Shown piece after piece: positions 13,339 to 25,170 of a stretch of 64,000 nucleotides of DNA. The translations under genes were made by a program, and so were the position numbers. This stretch comes from Neckera pumila (Eukaryota > Streptophyta > Bryopsida > Hypnales > Neckeraceae), in the NCBI GenBank assembly GCA_963969595.1, contig OZ018412.1, positions 5,024,501-5,088,500 on the forward strand. The letters are read 5' to 3'. Every line of letters starts with the position of its first letter. The first letter of the stretch is position 1. The notes under the pieces were generated by a model that was not told the origin of the DNA, did no database searches, and saw only the letters and a list, made by a program, of their open reading frames with translations.

Positions 13339-14951
13339 TAACAGGGTTAGGGAGGATTAGTAGGATCTTTGATCTTTTTAAACCCTTTTGTGCTCAAATT
13401 TTTTTGGATTTGTTTGCATGATTTTGCTTTCATCTTTTGTCCAATTATAATGATTTTTGAAGTTCATTAGTTTTGTCGTAAGAGAGTAGGTTTTTGGTTA
13501 ATGATTTTAGCATTACTTTGGATGGATAAGAGGTTGTTTGAGAAAACAATCACCTTGGAGCACTCTATTCATTATGTAGAATATGGTCTAGATTTTTAGA
13601 GAGCTCAAGGATTATGAGTATTTGATTTGCATTTGGTTGTATATTTGTTGTCTACATAGTCCCCTGTGATGCATTCGTGGAACATTTGTTCTTGGAAGTC
13701 CGACCAATTGGGAACCATAATTGATTGTACACCAAGTAAGACTCCACTATTGCAATGTACAGTCGGGTACAACAATCTTACGATTTTTGCAGCCTATTGA
13801 GATTTGGTGAACTTTGGGAGGCCGGTGTTTGCTCAAAAATGAATGGAATTTCAAATTGTAAATTGCGTTGGAATCACACTCAAGTCTACTTAATCATCAT
13901 CATCATCGCAAATACAAATTTGTAATTGAAAATTATACAAAAAGTTTGATGCTTTCTATACACTATCTACCATCTAGTGTTGCCACCATTTGTGAAAATT
14001 ACAACTAGTATTTAATGGACCATATTAGAAATGAGCCTTCACAATTGTTTTAGAGATACTTGATCTCATAACACTTGAATTGCTTGTATGATTTCTTTCT
14101 TCTTCTTCACCTAAATGCAAAAAATTGTGACTATCTTCTAAAGAATCTCTATGAAATGGTAGATAGTGTATAAAAGGAATCCAAATTGTTGTATGGTTTT
14201 CAATTTTTCATTTTTCACTTGTTATGAAGTTGAAGTGCACTTCATTGCGGGTCTAACGCAATTTGCGGTTTCAAAATCGGATCAATTTTGAGCATGCTAC
14301 AGCTTCTTGAAGTTGATGAACTTTATAGTGAAAACTGACTTGAAAAAATCGTAAGATTGTTGTACCCGACTGTACATTTATCAGATTGGATGCATTCATT
14401 CACTTGCCTATGTTCATATCCCTTGAATGGAATTTAAAAGTGAATTGATGTAATAACAAGATTTCAACAGGTCAAGCAGTTCTATAATTGAGGGTAACTC
14501 CAGTGCCTCTATGGGCTAAAAGTTGCTTCATTCATATACAAGAATGCGGCATGAATGTTGAGGTTAATAAATTCACAGCTGTGAAATTTGGAATTGATAC
14601 AATAACATGTCTTATTCAAAGCAGTCTCTAGCCACTGAAGCAGTGTCTCTTTTCCATTCCAGAAGTCATAATGATGTCTGATGAATATATGACACCCAAC
14701 TTGTGGATAACATCATTATAAATCAAATACAGCTTTCCGAAGCCTCGTAGGATAGCTTCACAACACAAAAAAAATGGAAAGAACACATACAGATGCGGTA
14801 ATCTATTACTCGTATACGACAACGCTCATAAAAAAAAGTCAGACACTCGAAGATCGACAAAGAGAGAAAATCAAGGACAATCGAGGACCATCAAATGTTT
14901 CAAGAAATTTGAACAATGCTCCACAAACGGTATCACGGATTGCCAAACTGA
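13339..14951. other. Intergenic region with a foldback MITE
   Basis: Lies between the convergent 3' ends of the TMEM8-like and PPR genes. It is AT-rich with no coding potential. The central 613 bp are an inverted-repeat transposable element, listed separately. The remainder shows no recognisable feature. Confidence 0.6.
13760..14372. mobile_element. Tc1/mariner-type foldback MITE, 613 bp
   Basis: Ends are perfect 29-bp inverted repeats: CAGTCGGGTACAACAATC onward at 13760-13788 and its complement at 14344-14372. Each is flanked by TA (13758-13759 and 14373-14374), the target duplication of Tc1/mariner elements, and the TIR starts with CAG as in pogo/Emigrant-type MITEs. A second internal inverted repeat of 17 bp pairs 13957-13973 with 14156-14172, so the element could fold into a long hairpin. 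No ORF is present; it is non-autonomous. Perfect ends imply a fairly young insertion. Confidence 0.85.
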
Positions 14952-17900
14952 TCACCAATAATCTTTACAAGAACACAGCCCATCATTGAAGTGATGAAAG
15001 CGATTTGCATCCCGAACCACAACCTCTCTTCTGGTCACTTTGGAGATCAATTTGGTTGCTGTATGACAATCTGAACACACCCGAAGGTTCTTGAAAACAC
15101 GAATGGGTTTACTACCTGGTGTGCTAATAAGTCCATACGCAATAGCCAACTTCTCACTATGAGAGCAAAGAGATACCTCTTTATCCTCCTCGTCAACATC
15201 ATGCAACACAAGCTGGGTATCCGGAAGGTAGCCTTCAGCCTTGATTTTCTCAGTCAGCCTGCTCAACTCCGCATATATCTCATTTGATTCTGGGTGGGAT
15301 GAATCCCCAACAACAAAGGCATGAATTTTGTTATCAACTTCGATCCAGCTACGCCCTGGTTCCCTGCGTATACCTCTCTCCTGCATCATAGAGCGCACCA
15401 ATGCTACTTCTTCCCACTTCTCAGCTGCAGCATAGATATTGGAGAGGAGCACGTATGCAGAGGCATCGTTGGGTTCCAACTTCACAAGCTCTTTAGCCGC
15501 AAGTTCACCCAACTCCACATTACCGTAAGACCTACAGGCACTGAGCAAGGCTCCCCAGGTCGTCCCATCAGGTTCAACTGGCATATTATCGATGAAGAGC
15601 TTTGCTTCCTCCAGGAGCCCTGCTCGCCCAAGAATATCCACCATGCAGTTCCAATGAGGAACACTGGAAACGATGCCATAATCTTCTGACATAGCCAGGA
15701 AGAGTTGACGGCCTTCATCAACAAGGCCTGCATGACTACACGCCGATAACACTGCCACAAATGAGTATCCATCAGGCTTCACACCGGCTGCAATCATTTT
15801 CCTGAAGACACCAACAGCTTCAGACCCACATCCATGCTGTGCAAGTCCACCAATCCTGGCAGTCCATGTAATTACGTCCCGTTCCTCCATTCTATCAAAA
15901 ACCAGCTGCGCATCCTCGATGCTGCCACACTTGGCATACATATGAACAAGCGCATTGCCTACACGCACATCAGACTCGTAACCCCCTTCACGGGCATGGC
16001 CGTGAACCTCCTTCACCCAATCCAAAGCCCCTACGCTTGCACATGCATTCAGGATACTCGTATACGTAAATGCATTTGGTTTGAAGTCTTCGCGAATCAT
16101 TTGGAGGAACAATCGATATGCATCCTCACCACGCCCAATTTGAGCATATGCGCCAATCATCGCAGTCCATGTAATTACATTGCGTTCCTTCATTCTGTCG
16201 AACACCAATTGCGCATCAGCGATGCTGCCACAATTGGCATACATGTGGACAAGTGCATTGCCCACACGTATATCTGACTCAAATCCCCTTTCACGCACAT
16301 GCCTGTGAACGTCCGCCACCCACTGCAGAGACCCTGTGCTTGCAGATGCATTCAGGATGCTCACATAAGTGACTGCATTTGGGTGGAAACCTTCCCGTAT
16401 CATTTGAAGAAACAACATATACGCATCGTCTCCAAGCCCACTTTCAGCAAATACGCCTATCATCGCAGTCCAAGTCCTTACATCACGCAGCTCAATTCTG
16501 TCAAAAACTAGTTGCGCATCAGCGATACTGCCACACTTTCCATACATGTGTACAAGCGCATTGCCCACGCGCACATCGGACTCAAATCCACCTTCAAGGG
16601 CATGCCTGTGAACCTCCTTCACACACTCCAAAGATCCTGTGCTTGCACAAGCCTTCAGGATGCTAATATAAGTGACCGCATTTGGTTTGAAGCCTTCACG
16701 AATCATTTGCAGGAACAATTGATATGCATCCTCACCACGCCCAATTTCAGCGTATGCGTCTATCATAACAGTCCATGTAACTACGTCCCGATCCTCCATT
16801 CTCTCAAATACCAGTTGCGCGTCATTGATGCTTCCATAATTGGCATACATGTGGACAAGAGCGTTCCCCACACGCATATCTGACTCGAATCCACCTTCAC
16901 GGGCAAGGCTATGAACCTTCTTCACCCACTCCGAATCCACTACACTAGCACACGCATTCAGGATACTCGCATACGTAAATGCATCAGGTTTCAAGCCTTC
17001 CCGTTTCATTTGGAGAATAAAATCATATGCTTCACGCCCACATCCATGTTGTGCAAGTCCACCAATCATCACGGTCCATGTCCTTACATCGCGCTGCTCC
17101 ATTCCGTCGAAAACCAATCTGGCGTCATCGATACTGCCACATTTAGCATACATGTGAACAAGCGCATTGCCCACACGCACATCTGATGCGAATGCCCCTT
17201 CATGAACATGGCTGTGAACCTTCTTCACCCACTCCAAAGACCCTGCGCTTCCACATCCATTCAGGATGCTCACATAAGTGACTGCATCTGGTTGGAAGCC
17301 TTTCTGAATCATTTGGAGAAACAATCGATAGGCTTCCTCACCACAACCACTTTCGGCATAGGCGCCGATCATCGTAGTCCAAGTAATCACGTCCCGTTTG
17401 TCCATTCTGTCGAAAACTAATTGTGCATCAGCGATGTTGCCACACTTGGCATGCATGTGGACCAGCGCATTGCCCACACGCACATCTAACTCAAATCCCC
17501 CTTCACGGGCATGCCTGTGAACCTCTTTCACCCACTCCGAAGCCCCTGCGCTTGCAGCTGCCTTCAGGATGCTCATGTAAGTGACTGAATCTGGTTTGAA
17601 CCCTTCCCGTCTCATTTGGAGGAACAATCGATAGGCTTCCTCACCGAAACCAATTTCTGCATATGCTCCAATCATGACATTCCAAGAAATGATATTACGA
17701 CTGGCCAATTTCTCAAAGGTATTCCTGGCGTCCTTCATGCTCCCACACTTTGCATACATTCTAAGGACCGCAGTCCCCACACGGACATCTGATTCAAGAC
17801 CACCATGCCTGACAGATGCTTGAATTTCTTTGCCCCATTGTAAAGCTGATGGGCTGGAAAATGCCTTTAGGATGCTCAAGTAAGTAATCGCATCCGCCTG

Positions 17901-18269
17901 CACACCTGCTTGGCGCATTTGGTTGAAAACTTCCATCGCATCTTCGGCACGACTGTGCTTGGCATAACCTCCAATCATGTTGGTCCAACTAAATACATCC
18001 TTCTCCACAAGTCCATCAAACACGTGGCAGGCATCTTCCAGACCCTCACATCTGATGTAGGCACTCAGTAGGCTGTTTGCCACATATGTATTCTGCTGCA
18101 TGCCACTCTCGATTATGCACTTGTGAACCTGCTCGACTGCTGAAAGGTCTTCCTGCTTCAAGCAGCGCTTGAGAACATCAACATACATGTACGAGCCTAT
18201 AGCAATGTCTTGTTGTAGTCGGTTCTTCAAGACATCAATTGCTTCACTCGTCGTTTTCGCACTTTGCAT
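14952..18269 (-). CDS. PLS-class PPR protein with E and DYW domains (organelle RNA editing factor)
   Basis: An intron-free ORF of 1105 residues from the first in-frame ATG. PLS-DYW proteins bind one organelle transcript through their PPR array and deaminate a specific C with the DYW domain. About eight P-L-S triplets of roughly 101 residues run from near residue 55 to 865, many nearly identical. E motifs follow, then a DYW domain with the PG-box (EPGRSWIEV). The deaminase signature is H1037-S-E1039 with C1065 and C1068, a second metal site includes C1099 and C1101, and the protein ends in CSCKDYW. All catalytic residues are present, so an active deaminase is expected. No transit peptide is visible after this ATG. 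The same frame stays open upstream for about 33 codons of Arg/Ser-rich sequence, back to a possible acceptor (GATTCAG) near 18365 and without an ATG, so the true start is probably in an upstream 5' exon. Confidence 0.93.
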   Translation of the reverse strand: MQSAKTTSEAIDVLKNRLQQDIAIGSYMYVDVLKRCLKQEDLSAVEQVHKCIIESGMQQNTYVANSLLSAYIRCEGLEDACHVFDGLVEKDVFSWTNMIGGYAKHSRAEDAMEVFNQMRQAGVQADAITYLSILKAFSSPSALQWGKEIQASVRHGGLESDVRVGTAVLRMYAKCGSMKDARNTFEKLASRNIISWNVMIGAYAEIGFGEEAYRLFLQMRREGFKPDSVTYMSILKAAASAGASEWVKEVHRHAREGGFELDVRVGNALVHMHAKCGNIADAQLVFDRMDKRDVITWTTMIGAYAESGCGEEAYRLFLQMIQKGFQPDAVTYVSILNGCGSAGSLEWVKKVHSHVHEGAFASDVRVGNALVHMYAKCGSIDDARLVFDGMEQRDVRTWTVMIGGLAQHGCGREAYDFILQMKREGLKPDAFTYASILNACASVVDSEWVKKVHSLAREGGFESDMRVGNALVHMYANYGSINDAQLVFERMEDRDVVTWTVMIDAYAEIGRGEDAYQLFLQMIREGFKPNAVTYISILKACASTGSLECVKEVHRHALEGGFESDVRVGNALVHMYGKCGSIADAQLVFDRIELRDVRTWTAMIGVFAESGLGDDAYMLFLQMIREGFHPNAVTYVSILNASASTGSLQWVADVHRHVRERGFESDIRVGNALVHMYANCGSIADAQLVFDRMKERNVITWTAMIGAYAQIGRGEDAYRLFLQMIREDFKPNAFTYTSILNACASVGALDWVKEVHGHAREGGYESDVRVGNALVHMYAKCGSIEDAQLVFDRMEERDVITWTARIGGLAQHGCGSEAVGVFRKMIAAGVKPDGYSFVAVLSACSHAGLVDEGRQLFLAMSEDYGIVSSVPHWNCMVDILGRAGLLEEAKLFIDNMPVEPDGTTWGALLSACRSYGNVELGELAAKELVKLEPNDASAYVLLSNIYAAAEKWEEVALVRSMMQERGIRREPGRSWIEVDNKIHAFVVGDSSHPESNEIYAELSRLTEKIKAEGYLPDTQLVLHDVDEEDKEVSLCSHSEKLAIAYGLISTPGSKPIRVFKNLRVCSDCHTATKLISKVTRREVVVRDANRFHHFNDGLCSCKDYW

Positions 18270-19979
18270 GTGCAAACCGCCACCGCTAACTCGAACAGTT
18301 TGCTTTGACCCTCTTGCACTAGTGAGCAGAGTGTTTCTTCTTCCAATATTGCCCTTAGGTAGCCTGAATCATCAATGTAATCTTCATGAGAATGACTTTC
18401 GAAACGTGGAAAATCTTGCTCAGTCTATTTACACATGCTTCAATATATCTCCTTATCTCTTACAGGTACAATATTTCTCAAAAAGACATTGCACTTTAAA
18501 TGCATCTTATAAACACTTACATAGTGCATATCATAAAGTAAACAAAGAAAAGAGTGTCGACAAACCAAAATCCTAAAACCGATCCACATTACTTGATTGA
18601 CGATGCTCGTAACATACCAAATATCAAAAGTGTGGGGTTTACATCCGTCTTCAATATGTAAGCTTCATTTATAGCAAAGATATTTGCACCTACTTCGCGT
18701 CACTAAGGGAGACAACTCATACTCATTCCAATACCTATTTGGTCGTAAAATCTCTTGAGGACCAGTGCTGTGATAACCAACATGGGATTGTGGTTTTCTT
18801 TGCGTCACCAGTTTGAGCGTTGCCTTCACCCATGCTGGAGTCGAGCAGTCACCTATCCAAAGCACTTTCTTTGTCAACTTGTGTTTAAAGTCGGGTGATT
18901 TGGGATTCATCTAGAGACACCATATCCCACGACCAAATATATTAAAAATACATCAAAGAATATAAGCTCTTAAAACATTGGAGTGATCTACTTAGCCTTC
19001 ACTACACTCCAAACACAGAGAGAATGCAACATGCCCATTATTATTTCCCGAAGCACCCAAGACCCAGTACAAGCAATACACAACCTCCTCATTCTTTTCC
19101 ACAACTACATTCGAACATCAATGCGATAGGACTTGGCAGTCCTAGTGATAGTCCTAGAGGTACCTTGTTAACCGTGTTGTCCCACCACTGCGAAGGATCA
19201 GTAAAATAATTCTCCCAAACTTGTTCATATGTTTGTGCTTTTCCTGATTCAACTGGAACATACTTCATATGAGTCGGTCACATTCTTTTTGAGAATATCA
19301 AAAGCATCTGGAGCATATCTGAAGCATCTGACACATACCTGAAGCATTGGTACTCACAAATGAAGATGAACACCTAATTTCTCTACACCTTCTTCCTCCA
19401 TGACAGAACGATAATAAAGAAGGGTGTATAAGCCATGGAGACTTCAAGAGAGTGATCATGCGGGCATCCTGGTCACACGAATACCCAACCGTGCGTCAAC
19501 AAAATATTGGCAGCAGTTTGAACATAAGATACTCACTATTACTAATACTTGATGTTAAAAATTCAACCTACCAAGTTCACATCCTGTCAATTTGGCAGAA
19601 AACGTAACACCCTATTTATCGAATATTGCTGTAGAGGAACCTACATAAATGGGACACATACGGTGCTCACATGACCAGGGTACTTCAGTTGATACATGTC
19701 ACAAATCATCCAACCACTTAGGTATTACAGGCGTATGGCCATTTTCAACACTCAACTCACCTGTGCATCAGCTCCACGCACCAAATAGCTTCTCCTTTGT
19801 TGCCTATGACGCAAGAGATGACTGCAGATTGCAGACATTATGAGTCTCGGGGTCAACAGACTCCAAAGATTCCTCTGCAAGAACAACGTAACAGAGGAAT
19901 CTAACTTTTCATCTAGAGAATATGAATGGATCTCTTCAAGTCTTTGGCTCTGTATCAAGCGTATGTTCTCTCTCTGTTA

Positions 19980-21420
19980 AGTGAAACTCCTTCTCCAAAT
20001 GTATGCAGTGTCGGAGACCTTGAGTAAAAGTTGAGAAAAGTAGTGTACAAGTATCCATCTGCTCCTTTCAAATGAGGTTGTTCTCTTCTCCAAATTGCTA
20101 AACCTCCAGGCATGAAATAAACATGTCTTGTTTGGTTCACCAACCCAACCCCAACATCAGCAACGTCCGCTGTATACATCAAGCTTCAAAGCTCTCAACT
20201 TCAGCAGAGAAACAATGTAAGATGTATGACTGCCAATATCTTCAAGTCTGTTCACTGGCGCCGTTTCCTTGTCTGGTATGTCTACAACCTTTGTCATCGG
20301 CATGAATAGCTTCCAATGTATGCAGCATCCAAAAAATCGACTGAAACTTCACTTCAGGCCACACACAAAGTTTCATGCATGAATTCATTTCTTCAAGTCT
20401 TCCTCTATTCTTCAAAAGTATATGTACGTTCTCTTTCTGTTTTGTGAGATCCCCTCCAAATTGCTAAACCCTCGGTTCGGAGAGAAAAACACCCATAGCA
20501 GTTCTCTGCATCAACAGCCAATGTATGCAGCCTTAATACTAAGCTTCAATCCAAACAAAGTGTCGTAAAACATACAAAACAAACTCTGGAAGTTTTCTGC
20601 TCCCTTTCAACTCTATTCCAATTTCCACGCTGCCAAACCCTAACCTCTCAAGCTTCCAAGCAGGGAGGAAGAAACAGCAACACCTCGACATAGACATGAA
20701 AAAATCCTAATCTATTCAGCTTCCGAACTCTTCACTAGAACTTCACTTTGGTCCAGAGAAAGTTTTAAACGTGAAAATGTCGATCATTAAAGGTTCTTCG
20801 AGTTTAATACACTCTTCTGTAGCTAGATACTGAAACTTGTACAGATACAAACATCTACTGAAAATTGCAACATAAGAAGAGCAAGAAGCCCTAAACCACA
20901 ACACCTCAACATGAACAACCACAATATCTGCATCTTCGTAGGAATTAACTAAAAATTGACTTCAACCTAGACAAAAGGAGTCGTACTTGGTTGAACTCTT
21001 CAAATTTGCTGCTCGCTTTGCAAATGCGTCTGCTCTACCCACCAAATTGCTAAATCCTAACTGCAGAGAGGAAAGCACCCTAAAAAAGATGGACATGAAC
21101 AACGCCCCATATATGCATCACAACCTAACTTCAGTCTAATCTTAGTCCATCATAAATGAATCAATTCTTGGGCTACCTTACAAAGGTGCCTGTACTCAGC
21201 ACCCTAAACCCTAAACCCTAACTGCAGTAGGCGAAGCTCCTCAAAGCAACTCCATAGGAACAACAGCCCATGCAACCTTGATGTGTATCTAGATAGAAAT
21301 ATATCATGTAAGAATCGTTCTCGTTTTTAAGCCACCTTCAAACTCTGGCCGCGCCTCCCTCCGAATTGATATACCCTAAGCGAGCAAACCCCAAATGCCA
21401 AACCCTAATCCAAACAGGAA
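19980..21420. repeat. Degenerate long-period direct repeat with gene-start-like motifs
   Basis: Short blocks recur in the same order several times. CCAAATTGCTAAA appears near 20093, 20458 and 21043, with diverged versions near 20630 and 21363. TATGCAGC/GTATGCAG recurs near 20002, 20316 and 20524, and AAGCTTCAA near 20180 and 20540. The spacing is roughly 300-400 bp. Several copies end in CCCTAA-type telo-box sequence. This looks like an old tandem multiplication of one promoter or leader segment. Confidence 0.5.
21202..21222. repeat. Short interstitial telomere-type repeat
   Basis: Nearly three units of CCCTAAA lie here, and a second pair occurs at 22241-22260. Plant telomere-type units this short are usually telo-box regulatory motifs rather than telomere relics. 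Confidence 0.6.
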
Positions 21421-22299
21421 GAGAAACCACAACACCTATAACTCTCAATGTACACAAAATACTTAAAAATTTGATTTTGTTGAAGAGAAAAGATCAAATG
21501 TGAAAATTACGCTCTGAAAGTTTCCTGCTCCCTTGCAAGATTACCTTGGAGGGAGACTCCACGAGAGGACAATAAATTTGGTGCAGCAAGAAGAGATGGC
21601 AAGACACCACAGGCATCTGCATCACGATCCTACATCTAGACCGGATTCCAACACTCGGGGGTTGAACACTCCAATTGCACTTTGCAACGGTGATTAAGAG
21701 TTTTAAAATATTTTTTTTAGGAGCCACGTGCAAGAAATTTGTTGTTGTGAAGGCTGATAAGTCCGATTTCAGAATTTAAAGATCTCATGAGTGACAACAG
21801 AAGCGGAAGACCTAAAATTCACCGTCTGAGAAATCCTGTTCCCCATTCCAACTGGTGGCTGGGCTCCATGAACCCCTCCCTAGAAACATCTCTGAGAATT
21901 CACTCACTCGTTTATATTCTGTTGTTCAATGTTCCTTCCCCAGGCGATACAAGCCGAAACTGTAGCCATGAGCACCTTCTCCAAATTCGTGCCAGGTAAG
22001 AAACGTGATCTGGTAGGCAAAGCGATGCTGCAAGATCACTTTCTTCTCGACAGGGCAAAAAAAAATTCGAGATCAAATCGAGAGAATCCTACCACCGCAA
22101 CAAAACCAACTCCGAGCTACAAAATCACAAAATAGAGAATGCGCCCGTCCTTTCTGCTATCAATTTCGCATGGCAAAGCAATGCGAGCAGACACCTCAAG
22201 AAAACCTTGCAGATTAATAACAGTCGGTCCTTTCAGTCATCCTAAACCCTAAACCTTAACCCCTAACAGGACTGGATCCATTGTGAAATGGTCAAACTT

Positions 22300-25170
22300 C
22301 CTCTGTGAGTTAAATTTAGCCTTTCAAATTGCGTTAAAAAAAAAGTTATATTTTTAATTACTTGAGACTCAAAATATTAAGGAATATATATTATATTTAG
22401 AAATGTCAATCTAATTCATGAAAAATTGTAATTGTTATCATTTTTGTTGCAAAGATTGAACAAAAACAAGTAAAAATAGCAAATACAATCCAAATGATTT
22501 GAAATTTTTACGAGAGATACAAGTAGCAATGGAATGAATATTAGTGTGAAAAGTGTTCAATTGTTTATTTTATTTTTTACACTCAAAACAACCATGACAA
22601 AGACCTTGAAGTCAAATTCAACTATCAAACCAAATCTATTCTTTTATTTAATAGATGTATAAAATTTTGGTATTTTTTGCTAGTGGAAAAATGCATTTTC
22701 TATTTATGTTGTTTTTATCAATAGTTTTTAATGGAAAATTCATATTATTTTGATTTTTTAAAAGCTAAATGTGGAAATCAAATCATATCAATTATAATAT
22801 ATATTAGAATAATCTATAATTTTTACCACAAATAAAAAACAAAATGAAAAATATAATTTTATAATTTAAATTTTTTTTTAAACTTTAAAAAAAATATATG
22901 AATGAAAAATACACCATATTGTATTATTTGGATTCTAAGACATATAACTTTCATTTACAATAAATTCCAATTCTTGACATTTTTCAAAATTTTGAAATGG
23001 AGTAGAAACAAAACTTGTCAAGCTTCATTTTTTTAATTTGCATCAAATCCTAAGAATAGTTATTTTCAAAGTTACAATCGAGGTTGATTGAAATGCATCC
23101 AGTTTTTAATTTGGATGTGTGGACCTATTGGAGTTAACCCCTAAAGGACCATGAATGCAGATTTTGAACAATGGATGAATCCTAAACTCACCGAAATGTA
23201 TTTTTTCATCCATTAGTTTTGTTTGAAGATTCTTATATTAGTTCTTTAACATTAATAAAATTCAGCTTAAGAAGATTTTGCTTTGCAAATATTCAATAAT
23301 TCAAAAAGTATCGGGAGGTCAAGTCTCAAAAATTATAACTTTTTCAACTCAAAAAATGACCCTTCAAAAATAACTTGAATCAAAAATCAAATAAAAATCT
23401 TCAAAAATCACTATAATTAGAACTTGATATTTTGAACCTATAGGAAAAAAATCTCTTAAAAATCATAAATATTCAATCTACAATTGATTTTAGAAGGAAT
23501 TTTTAATTTTTGGCTTCAAATTTTATTGAAAAATATTGGTAAGCATTTTTGTTGATTTAACCGTATGGATGTGATCTATATATAGCATGTTACAACTATT
23601 GTTTGAGAGTCATCATTAAAATATTCTTCTAGGTGCATTTTATAATAGATCTTCATAATTTTAGAAATCTGGACACCACTCCGGTCCTTTAGGGATTAAA
23701 CCCTAAGAATCCCTAAGAACCCCTAAACTCTTGAGTATCGTAAAAGCAAGAGAATTATTGACAGAAATGGTTCCATCGGTCCTACTGCCGCACTTACAAG
23801 TTCATCTGCCATTTGGGGAGATTCTTTTTATATATGAAGTACAAAAATACAACAACATTCAATGGACTAACTGAAAAAATCCTTTGCACCAATCTTAAAG
23901 GTAAGGCCAAAAAGTGTTGCATAAAAATGTAGAGTTTTGTGAGCTACTTATAGAATCCTCCAAAATCATCAATTGAACACTTTAAGGATTTTTTTGAATT
24001 TTACTAGCTCTATTATTTCAATTCCCAAATTGAACCGATTTTTAGAATATGCAATCTGGTTATTTTTTCTATTTTTACTCAAAATAGAATTTTTTTAGAT
24101 TTTTTCACCGGTTTTTTGCCGATATTTTCAAATGACAACTAAGTTTTTTCACAAATCCACTGGCTAACTTTGAACTAGTCGTTGGTTCTTCCCGGACATT
24201 GGTAGGACTCTTATTGAATTGGTTCACAATTTTAGTATCAAAATCATTTTTCTCTCTTATTAGTACAATAGTATGGTAGAATTGGTATACCTAATTTTTG
24301 CAAATTTCATAATGAAGGGTTGCCACAACTTCTCCATAAATGAAACTTCTATAAAGAATGAAAAGTTGTGGAATGAAAAGAAATGCCAATGAGGAGCTTT
24401 TTTCTATGAAAAAGGTGTAACATCCCTTTCAAATTGTGTATAAAATGAAAATGGAGAATGGGAAAAAGTTTTCAATTGCTATTCACAATCAATGCAGTAA
24501 TTTTTTAGTGTGCATTGACACACTTTGTAATTTGGAGCGTTGATTGCGTCAACGTAGTATAAGCGTTGATGTTGATGCATTGATGCCAACCCAATTTTAA
24601 ACAATGTAGTGGATTTCGGAAAATTTGCGGAGGGACAAGTGGCAGTCCCACTCCCACGTACTTTAAACCGCTCACCTTGCTTGTTTTGCAATTTTGAAGA
24701 TTTTGTTTTGTTTCTTGGTCGCCAATTCTACTTCTCCAGCGCGACTAGGATGAAAGCGGCCCACAATTGAAATGAAACTTCTATGAAGAAATGTTCTTCA
24801 TCTCCATTCTTTTCCTCCAAAGGAAAAGAATGACCATTCTCAATCTTCAAGGAATGGGACCTCCGCAAACCAAGGGGAGCCAATGAGAGAATGCCATGTT
24901 CCTATTATCTAAATATTTGAAAATGGAGTGAAGAAGGTGTGACAACCCCTAATACTACAACCACATGAACATAAATTGCCAGTATTTTTAAATTTGTTGG
25001 CTTCCATTTGTTCTTTGCATGGTTGTATAGCTCCTTCTCTGCTTTCAACATGAATAGCTTTCTATATAATATAGGAAAACAGATGGTCCAACAAAAAATA
25101 ATTAAAAAAAAAAGAAATTGAAATCTTTAGAAAAAATATTGCTCGGAGCAACTAAAATCTATAGAAATTA
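22300..25170. other. AT-rich non-coding region
   Basis: Very AT-rich sequence with long A and T runs and no recognisable coding potential on either strand. It contains one 566-bp TTAA element (listed separately). A minus-strand ORF at 24691-24479 has no domain and lies in unremarkable sequence. Confidence 0.6.
23134..23699. mobile_element. TTAA-bounded MITE, subfamily I, 566 bp
   Basis: Begins TTAACCCCTAAAGGACCA and ends with the near-perfect complement (GGTCCTTTAGGGATTAA). TTAA is the fixed target duplication of piggyBac (and Kolobok) transposons, and piggyBac ends typically start CCC. The interior is AT-rich, non-coding, and closely related to the element at 59392-59967 (shared GCAGATTTTGAACA and TTTTTTCATCCATTA/C blocks). 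Confidence 0.75.

Larger units (their letters stand above)
18270..22300. other. Region upstream of the PPR gene; degenerate repeats, no confirmed gene
   Basis: Probably contains the PPR promoter and leader exons. In-frame sequence continues the PPR reading frame to about 18370, encoding an Arg/Ser-rich stretch suited to an organellar targeting peptide. A minus-strand ORF at 18910-18665 (81 residues) has no recognisable domain. From about 19.98 to 21.4 kb the sequence is a degenerate long-period repeat, listed separately. No other gene is recognised. Confidence 0.45.

Noticed and set aside
15834..17420. Several plus-strand ORFs antisense to the PPR gene
   Set aside because: Their repeated pattern mirrors the PPR triplets in the opposite strand; shadows.
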